The notes below the pieces were generated by a model. The model did not search any database, was not told the DNA's origin, and was given only the letters and a program-made list of their open reading frames with translations. Position numbers and translations under genes: made by a program. A stretch of DNA of 64,000 nt from Parascardovia denticolens DSM 10105 = JCM 12538 (GTDB lineage Bacteria; Actinomycetota; Actinomycetes; Actinomycetales; Bifidobacteriaceae): contig NZ_AP012333.1 in the NCBI RefSeq assembly GCF_001042675.1, forward strand, positions 1,178,001-1,242,000, given 5' to 3'. This document shows positions 58,329 to 64,000 of the stretch, piece by piece; the stretch's first letter is position 1; each line of letters starts with the position of its first letter.

Positions 58329-58545
58329 TCTTCTCATTTGATATAAATGAAGCTCGACACGCCACAATTTTGAAAAAAATTAATATGCTTACGAATAGAC
58401 CTAAATATCCCGTTGTTTTCAACACTTTTATAAGCATCAAATAATACTCTCGTCGCCTTTCAGCTACCGCGAAGAATACGCTATTTGAGTAATTGTTTTA
58501 TAATCCACCAATCAATTTCAAATATTTTTTCTTATCTGAGAGTTT

Positions 58546-58560
58546 GTCTTATACTAAGAC
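58546..58560. promoter_or_regulatory. Operator candidate upstream of nagB
   Basis: GTCTTA and TAAGAC are exact inverted repeats around TAC. TATACT inside it looks like a -10 element, so a bound repressor would block the promoter. It lies 42 bases before the nagB start. Confidence 0.4.
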
Positions 58561-58601
58561 TGTAATCATTAAGAGACGAACCTCCTAAGGAAAGGATGAC
58601 C

Positions 58602-59390
58602 ATGTCCGAGATAATCATTGTGGATAGTGAAGAAACCGCTGGAAAGATTTATGCCCGTTTTGTGGCCGATTCCATCAAAAAAAAGCCCGATACTGTTCTC
58701 GGACTTGCTACCGGTTCCAGCCCTCTAACCGCCTATCACTGCCTTGCATCGGTAATCAAAGACGAGTGTATCGATATGGGGAGCGTGAAAGGGTTCGCAC
58801 TGGACGAATACGTTGGTATTGCAGATAGTCACCCAGAATCATACAAAGCCACCATTGCTCGTACGGTCACGAAACCATTGGGGCTTAATCCTCAACTAGT
58901 CCATGTTCCAGATGGAAGCCTTGACGGTCTCAAAAATGCTGGATCTGATTATGAAAGAAAAATAATCGAGGCCGGAGGAATTGATATTCAACTTTTGGGA
59001 ATTGGAGTTGATGGACATATCGGATTCAACGAACCCGGTTCATCACTATCTTCGACAACTCGGGTTAAAGCCCTCACCAGACAGACTCGTATAGATAATG
59101 CACGCTTTTTTGGAAATGACCCGAATGCGGTTCCTACGCATGCAATAACGCAGGGAATCGGAACCATCATGCGTGCAAAACATCTAATTTTATTAGCCTT
59201 CGGGCGGAATAAAGCTCATGCTGTCGCACAAGCTTGCGAGGGCGGCATCACATCTTCCTGCCCAGCCTCTGTTATTCAACTTCACCCCCATGCAACGATA
59301 ATCCTTAATAACGCTGCGGCATCCGAGCTCCGCTACAAGGATTATTATCAGTTTTCATATGAACACAAGCCATCTTGGCAAACAATCTGA
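58602..59390 (+). CDS. nagB: Glucosamine-6-phosphate deaminase
   Basis: A 262-residue aldose-ketose isomerase/deaminase converting glucosamine-6-phosphate to fructose-6-phosphate and ammonia. Family motifs: GLATGSSPLTAY near residue 35, FALDEYVGI, and GIGVDGHIGFNEPGSS near 130. The length equals that of typical NagB. The ATG at 58602 has AAGGAAAGG at proper spacing; an ATG six bases earlier abuts the site. Followed by nagA after 45 bases. It feeds the bifid shunt with fructose-6-phosphate. Bifidobacteria often carry another nagB, so this may be a second, locus-specific copy. Confidence 0.95.
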   Translation: MSEIIIVDSEETAGKIYARFVADSIKKKPDTVLGLATGSSPLTAYHCLASVIKDECIDMGSVKGFALDEYVGIADSHPESYKATIARTVTKPLGLNPQLVHVPDGSLDGLKNAGSDYERKIIEAGGIDIQLLGIGVDGHIGFNEPGSSLSSTTRVKALTRQTRIDNARFFGNDPNAVPTHAITQGIGTIMRAKHLILLAFGRNKAHAVAQACEGGITSSCPASVIQLHPHATIILNNAAASELRYKDYYQFSYEHKPSWQTI

Positions 59391-59435
59391 GTCGTACGAA
59401 CTCATTTGCTTTTCACGCTGAAACGTAGGTACATC

Positions 59436-60755
59436 ATGCTTTCATCTCAGGAGCAAGAAAAAATTTCTGAATTGATAAACCGAGCTGTACTCGGAACCGA
59501 TACTTCGCTCTCTCGTAGGAGAGGGTCTTCCGATGAACCTTTAGCAATCTTTAACGCAGTTAAAATCGATGCAAATGGAATATCCCCATCGTTCTGGCTG
59601 TTAGCCGAGCAAGGGAAAATCGTCTTATGCGGACACGGAGACACCTTCCAAGAGGAGATTCATCACTATTATCATCAGCTTGCACCGTCTCAAGTTCCCA
59701 ACGATGAAACAAAACTGAAAATGGTAGATGCTCAGGGATCAATACTTGTTCCAGGATATATCGATATACATTCACACGGAAGCTGGGGGCATAGTTTTGA
59801 TGAGTCCAATATGAGTTCAATTCACCGTGCTCGTAATGGCCATTTGTACCATGGGACAACGAGACAGGTTTTGTCACTTGTTTCCGCCCCGATTCCTTCT
59901 ATGCAAAAAAGTATCAGAACTATCTCTAATATAATGAAAAATCGGAATGATGTTCTCGGCTGTCATTTAGAGGGTCCCTTCATCTCCCCTCGCAAGAAAG
60001 GCGCCCACGACCTTACGTTCCTCAAATCGCCAACTCTAAGAAACGTGCAGCGATTGACGCATACTGATTCCCATGCAATCAGACAAATTACTCTTGCACC
60101 GGAATTGGATAATGGGATTGAGGCGATTGAAGATATTTCCAATTCAGGCATCATCCCCGCTTTAGGACATACTGATGCTGACTATGAGAAATCAGTCGAA
60201 GGAATCCAGCATGGGTCGAGGATCCTTACACATATCTATAACGCCATGAATCCCCTTCTTCATCGAGCCCCCGGCCCAATCGCCGCCGCAGTGGAGAACC
60301 GCCAGGTCTTTATCGAACTCATCAACGATGGATTCCATATCAAGAATTCAATGGTGTCGATCGCAATGAAATTAGCGCCTCACCGCATCGCATTCATCAC
60401 GGATTCGATGGCCGCGGCTGATTGCGCGGACGGATTGTATTCCTTAGGGAAATCAGCTGTAACTGTGTACAACGGGCATGCATACATTTCAGGTACAAAA
60501 ACAATCGCAGGGTCCACGCTCTTTCTTGATGAGGCTGTAGCCCGCGCAGTGTTCGATGAAGGCATCGAGCCGAAAGAGGCCGTGGAAGCTGCAACATTAA
60601 CCCCAGCGAAAGCACTGGGTCTAGACTCTCCCAACTTAATAACGCATTATCCTCTAGGATTAATTCAACCTGGTTTTTCTTGTGATGTCCTGCTATTGAA
60701 TAAGAGTGATTGGACAGTTAAATCCGTCTGGCTTGAGGGCATCCCCATTCGTTGA
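59436..60755 (+). CDS. nagA: N-acetylglucosamine-6-phosphate deacetylase
   Basis: A 439-residue amidohydrolase. Metal and substrate motifs: DIHSHGSWGHSFD near residue 110, HLEGPFISPRKKGAH, LGHTDADYE, LTHIYNAMNPLLHRAPG, and the catalytic aspartate in FITDSMAAAD. It deacetylates GlcNAc-6-phosphate for NagB. It is longer than the 380-residue average through an N-terminal extension. TAGGT precedes the ATG at 59436; a TTG 30 bases earlier is in frame but less likely. Last gene of the island on the right. No terminator is visible immediately after it; the next hairpin points the other way. Confidence 0.93.
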   Translation: MLSSQEQEKISELINRAVLGTDTSLSRRRGSSDEPLAIFNAVKIDANGISPSFWLLAEQGKIVLCGHGDTFQEEIHHYYHQLAPSQVPNDETKLKMVDAQGSILVPGYIDIHSHGSWGHSFDESNMSSIHRARNGHLYHGTTRQVLSLVSAPIPSMQKSIRTISNIMKNRNDVLGCHLEGPFISPRKKGAHDLTFLKSPTLRNVQRLTHTDSHAIRQITLAPELDNGIEAIEDISNSGIIPALGHTDADYEKSVEGIQHGSRILTHIYNAMNPLLHRAPGPIAAAVENRQVFIELINDGFHIKNSMVSIAMKLAPHRIAFITDSMAAADCADGLYSLGKSAVTVYNGHAYISGTKTIAGSTLFLDEAVARAVFDEGIEPKEAVEAATLTPAKALGLDSPNLITHYPLGLIQPGFSCDVLLLNKSDWTVKSVWLEGIPIR

Positions 60756-60938
60756 TCATTTTCAAGATGCTCATGGATGTTGTAGAATTCCAGAAATTGA
60801 ATTTATCCTTATGCGCCAATCGCCTTCGTGACCGTGCTTGGAATTATCCTCTTCCCCTCTTGATAAAATGGCAGTAACCGCAATACCTAACAGCAACACA
60901 AAATGACGTATATGCCAAAAAGAGCGAGGAAATAAAAA

Positions 60939-60962
60939 AGGGTGAGGCTGAAACCTCACCCT
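60939..60962 (-). terminator. Rho-independent terminator of the ltrA locus
   Basis: AGGGTGAGG and CCTCACCCT form a perfect nine-base stem around a six-base loop. Read on the minus strand it is followed by TTTTTTATTT. It lies about 80 bases after the ltrA stop and marks the return to core sequence after the island. Confidence 0.85.
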
Positions 60963-61045
60963 GCAAAAGCCAAAAGCTAATGCGGAGAATTCAAAATGGC
61001 AACCTCGCAATGTGAGCACCATTCTTACTTGGAATTATCCGGAAT

Positions 61046-62195
61046 TCAGGATACATCACTTTTGATCGGCTTGCAAGTCCCCAGAATAACGCCATTGATC
61101 CCTGCACAGAGGGCGGCAAACGCGGCTATGGCGAGCGCGTTCCTGCCGATCAGACTCAAGCCAAAGCAGACCACCACAGAAGCGGCCATCAGCCAGCCTT
61201 TGCCGGCAGGCAGAGGACGCCGGGCTTGGTTATATCTGCGAGCCAGCCAAATCCCCAGGTAAAACAACCCTATCCCGCAGAAAAGATAGGAGACGGCCGC
61301 GAGGAGATTCGCCTCGCTTTCGCTGATGAAATTGAGGGAAACGGTCACCAGGCTGATTCCGAACAGGATAGGATAATGGAGGTAGATCAAGGCGTTGCCG
61401 GTCTCCCCCGTCCTGTCTTCATCGATCAGCTGGTCGAACTCGATCACATAGGAGACGAAGAGCAGGGCGACCACGGCGAAGACGAGCACGGACAGCGGGG
61501 AGAATTTCGAAGGCAGGAAATAAGCGGCGATCCCCACGATGGTCTCCCCGAAGGTGATGATGGTCAGCAGGGTCAGTCGTTCCAGCAGGTGGCTGAAGAT
61601 GATCGGACACTGGCTGGTATATTTGCCGGTCAAGCCGGGCGCTATCCAGCTCAGGAGGATGCCGGTCAGGGCGATGATCAGGCCGGCCGCGGTATTGAGT
61701 ATTCCGCCAACCAGAAGGATCAGGCTGCGGAAAAGCAGAATTCCGGAGAAGGTTAGGGCGATCTGCTTGTCATGCCGCTTCTTGGAGAGGATACAGGTTA
61801 TGCCGTATTGGACGAAGAGGGTCAGGGACAGCAGGCCGGCGACCAGGAGGAAAGGCCGGTAATCGGCCACATCGGTGAAGCTGTTCGACAGGTAAAGCAG
61901 CAGACCGGCGTCGACGAAGTAGAAAAGGGCGTCAATCCACGATGACTTACCATATCGATTGGTGAAAAACTGTTTGGACCATCCAGGAATTGATGAAGAC
62001 GATGACGACGATGGTGAAGGTGACCAAGGCCAGCGGGCTGATGACGCCCTCGTACAGGTGATGGATCAACTCGGTCGCCCGCGAAATCACATAGACGAAA
62101 ACCAGGTCGTAAAAGAGCTCGAACAGCGTGACCTTTTTCGCGTACGGACCCTGACTTTTCGTGGAAGCCGGACGCCCGTCTGAAGCCGAGGTCAT
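61046..62195 (-). pseudogene. ltrA: LtrA-family membrane protein gene broken by a +1 frameshift
   Basis: The first part, 61947-62195, encodes MTSASDGRPASTKSQG then the LtrA-typical KKVTLFELFYDLVFVYVISR and WMVQTVFHQSIW before a stop. In another frame, starting with TNRYGKSSWIDALFYF and continuing to the stop at 61046, the rest of the family is intact: about nine helices in all. The break maps to a run of five A (61965-61969; T on the coding strand). Four would restore QTVFTNRYG. LtrA (low temperature requirement A) proteins are polytopic with unknown substrate. The change may be real, phase-variable or a sequencing error. Confidence 0.85.
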
Positions 62196-62534
62196 GGTTA
62201 CCTCCCCCCTGGAGATGCTTGAGATATGAATGCTTTAGCCGATGCAGCGACTTACGCGATAGCCGATGCAGCTGCTGCCGTAATCAACGTAATCAATGCC
62301 ACGACCAATACAACGACTCTAGATATAATACAGCTTTGGGCGCGATAGATCTGCGATAGCTCAGCGATAGACTGGCGGTAGCTGAGAGATAAGCGACAAG
62401 CGAGAGGACAAAGGCAGATAAGGAGACAAGGAGACAAGGAAACAAGGAAACAAGGAAACCCCCAGCTTGAGGACCGAGTGGCATCGGTCTCCTGGCTGAG
62501 CTGAGGGCTCTTTCTCGCTTCTTCGAGCAAGCTG
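62196..62534. other. Intergenic region with short repeats, ltrA to tRNA-Ser
   Basis: About 340 bases with no credible gene. It includes GCGATAG-containing repeats (about 62340-62400) and a tandem 8-base repeat (62421-62458). No promoter is clear. Confidence 0.55.
62421..62458. repeat. Tandem 8-base repeat
   Basis: Units GGAGACAA (twice) then GGAAACAA (twice) and a partial GGAAAC. A slippage-prone microsatellite in non-coding DNA, upstream of the ltrA start and downstream of the tRNA gene on the minus strand. Confidence 0.75.
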
Positions 62535-62620
62535 TGGCGGACAGGGCGGGATTCGAACCCGCGGAGCTTTCGCTCGACGGTTTTCAAGACCGTTTCCTTC
62601 GACCGCTCGGACACCTGTCC
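62535..62620 (-). tRNA. tRNA-Ser(TGA)
   Basis: On the minus strand GGACAGG pairs with CCTGTCC, G is the discriminator and CCA is encoded. The anticodon arm ACGGT-CTTGAAA-ACCGT gives anticodon TGA (UCA codons). A long variable arm (CGAGCGAAAGCTCG-like) marks it as a class II serine tRNA. It lies 131 bases from serS on the same strand. Confidence 0.96.
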
Positions 62621-62751
62621 AGTGTGCATGAGGAGGCTCATACGTCCATTCCCTATGCACAGGTTTCAATTATAGCTGAAAGAAAGCCATTGGCAGGCTG
62701 GCCGACACGCACGAACCGCGAACCACTATCTATGCCGGCTCACCGGAAGGC

Positions 62752-64000
62752 CTAGGCTTCCCAGCTGGTAGGTTCGATCACTTCCCGGCCGCCCATGTAA
62801 GGACGCAAGGCGGCGGGGATGACCACGGACCCATCCTTCTGCTGATGGTTCTCCAGGATGGCGACCAGCCAGCGGGTGGTGGCCAGGGTGCCATTCAAAG
62901 TGGAAACAGGCCGGGTGGAGCCGTCCTCGGTACGCTCGCGGATGTTCAGACGCCGGGCCTGATACTCGGTGCAGTTGGAGGTGGAAGTCAGCTCGCGGTA
63001 GCGTTCCTGCGTGGGGACCCAGGCCTCGCAATCGAACTTGCGGGCGGCGGAAGAACCCAGATCGCCGGCCGCGGTGTCGATGATGCGGTAAGGCACTTCG
63101 ACCTTGCCCAGCATCTCCTGTTCCATGGCCAGCAGCTTCTGGTGCTGCTCGTAGGATTCCTCCTGCTTGCAGTAGACGAACATCTCCACCTTGTTGAACT
63201 GGTGGACGCGGATGATGCCCATGGTGTCTTTTCCGGCGGCGCCAGCCTCGCGGCGATAGCAGGAAGACCAGCCGGCGTACTTGAGCGGACCGTGGGACAG
63301 GTCCAGAATCTCATCCTCGTGCATGCCGGCCAAGGCCACTTCGGAGGTGCCGACCAGGTACTGCTCATCCGGTTCGCGCAGACGGTAGATCTCCTCCGCA
63401 TGGGAGTTGAGGAAACCGGTTCCGGCCATGATTTCAGGGCGGACCAGGGTCGGGGTGGTCGCCATGATGAAGCCGTTCCGCTCGGCCTGGTCCACGCCCA
63501 TGGTCAGCATGGCCAGCTCCAAGCGGGCGATGGCCCCCCGCAGGAAGTAGAAACGGGAACCAGAGACCTTGACGCCACGCTTCATGTCGATGCCGGCGAC
63601 GCCTTCGCCCAGTTCCAGATGGTTCTTGGGCTCAAACCCTTCGGCTGCGAAATCTCGGATCTGGCCGACCTTCTTGACGACCACGTAATCATCTTCGCCG
63701 CCTTCGGGAGCCTCCGGCTCCACGATGTTGGACAGCTTCCACATGGCGGTGGTGTAATCCTCGGTCGCCTTATCAGCGGTCTCCTTGTATTCGGAGACCT
63801 TGGCGGCCAATTCCTTGGTCTGGGCGATGATGGCGGGGCGCTCCTCAGCCGAAGCTGCGGCCACGGCCTTGCCCATCTTCTTCTGTTCGGCCCGGGTGGA
63901 TTCGAAATCGGCCAAGGCGTCACGACGCAGACGGTCGGCCTGGAGGACCTGGTCCACCAGGTCCGCGGATTCGCCCCGCTTGCGCTGGGATTCCTTCACG
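62752..64000 (-). CDS. serS: Seryl-tRNA synthetase, C-terminal 415 residues
   Basis: Class II aminoacyl-tRNA synthetase that charges tRNA-Ser. The coiled-coil arm that grips the long variable arm is visible (residues about 1-100 of the fragment), followed by motif 2 ([27 protein letters not shown]) and motif 3 ([18 protein letters not shown]). The first dozen or so residues lie beyond the window: the fragment begins within the VKESQRKRG segment that in homologues follows the first strand. The serine tRNA gene follows it on the same strand. Confidence 0.95.
   Translation of the reverse strand, partial: VKESQRKRGESADLVDQVLQADRLRRDALADFESTRAEQKKMGKAVAAASAEERPAIIAQTKELAAKVSEYKETADKATEDYTTAMWKLSNIVEPEAPEGGEDDYVVVKKVGQIRDFAAEGFEPKNHLELGEGVAGIDMKRGVKVSGSRFYFLRGAIARLELAMLTMGVDQAERNGFIMATTPTLVRPEIMAGTGFLNSHAEEIYRLREPDEQYLVGTSEVALAGMHEDEILDLSHGPLKYAGWSSCYRREAGAAGKDTMGIIRVHQFNKVEMFVYCKQEESYEQHQKLLAMEQEMLGKVEVPYRIIDTAAGDLGSSAARKFDCEAWVPTQERYRELTSTSNCTEYQARRLNIRERTEDGSTRPVSTLNGTLATTRWLVAILENHQQKDGSVVIPAALRPYMGGREVIEPTSWEA

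Larger units (their letters stand above)
58272..58601. other. Divergent AT-rich regulatory region, kdgK / nagB
   Basis: About 330 bases of strongly AT-rich sequence with no gene. It must hold the promoters of the kdgK operon (TATAAT on the minus strand at 58323-58328) and of nagBA. TATAAT also occurs on the plus strand at 58499-58504, and a palindrome at 58546-58560. Confidence 0.6.

Noticed and set aside
58272-58601. Riboswitch or small RNA gene in the AT-rich divergent region
   Set aside because: No conserved aptamer block or stable structure was recognised beyond short palindromes.
41487-60755. Sulfatase genes for sulfated glycosaminoglycans
   Set aside because: Searched the island proteins for the sulfatase C/S-x-P-x-R signature and none was seen.
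62421-62458. CRISPR-like array
   Set aside because: Units are 8 bases, contiguous and without spacers; there is also no cas gene in the window.
60756-62620. tRNA-Ser as integration site of the island
   Set aside because: The island ends about 1.6 kb away, no integrase is present and no repeat of the tRNA end was found near 41.4 kb.
62252-62669. Minus-strand open frames overlapping tRNA-Ser
   Set aside because: They read through a tRNA gene and the tandem 8-base repeat; not credible proteins.

Overview
The window looks like the chromosome of a Bifidobacterium or close relative (high-GC, Gram-positive, fermentative actinobacterium). Evidence: a type I-beta glutamine synthetase beside DUF4191, LpdA and DUF3043 genes; a polyphosphate glucokinase; an 861-residue NAD-dependent DNA ligase with extra internal segments; many solute-binding-protein/MalF/MalG sugar importers controlled by LacI or ROK regulators. 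Most of the window is GC-rich (a sample line near 7.4 kb hand-counts to about 67 percent). The species cannot be fixed from sequence alone.

Layout. 0-11.5 kb holds housekeeping genes: start of ychF, a proline iminopeptidase, tRNA-Arg(TCT), an SLC13/ArsB-type permease, a thiamine-riboswitch-controlled ECF importer (YkoE plus a fused ATPase-ATPase-T protein), DUF3043, lpdA, DUF4191 and glnA. 11.6-18.1 kb is a beta-glucoside locus: GH1 glucosidase, two permeases, a lipoprotein binding protein and a LacI repressor, with two nearly identical operator palindromes. 18.3-33.2 kb holds a membrane-anchored copper nitrite-reductase-like protein, an Mrp ATPase coupled to ligA, a 1340-residue unknown protein, an 812-residue polytopic protein and an aminotransferase. 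33.2-41.4 kb has a repeat-rich gap, polyphosphate glucokinase and a flavin/redox group (nitroreductase, FMN reductase fused to a PAS domain, MFS-ApbE-FMN reductase operon).

41.4-60.8 kb is the most interesting part: a visibly AT-richer block (a line at 51.1 kb hand-counts to 45 percent GC) that reads as an acquired catabolic island. It encodes an ABC oligosaccharide importer, a candidate cytoplasmic polysaccharide lyase, a GH105-type unsaturated uronyl hydrolase, isomerase and dehydrogenase resembling streptococcal DhuI/DhuD, 2-keto-3-deoxygluconate kinase, KDPG aldolase, a BadF-type amino-sugar kinase, NagA and NagB, a GH29 fucosidase, a second sugar transporter, a cell-wall-anchored phosphatase and a ROK regulator. 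Together these can convert an imported uronic-acid/N-acetylhexosamine oligosaccharide to pyruvate, glyceraldehyde-3-phosphate and fructose-6-phosphate. I read it as a glycosaminoglycan-type (hyaluronan, heparosan or similar) scavenging system, unusual for this group. The exact substrate is inferred.

60.9-64 kb returns to GC-rich core sequence: an ltrA gene broken by a one-base frameshift in a homopolymer, tRNA-Ser(TGA) and most of serS. No CRISPR array, transposase, integrase or prophage gene was seen.
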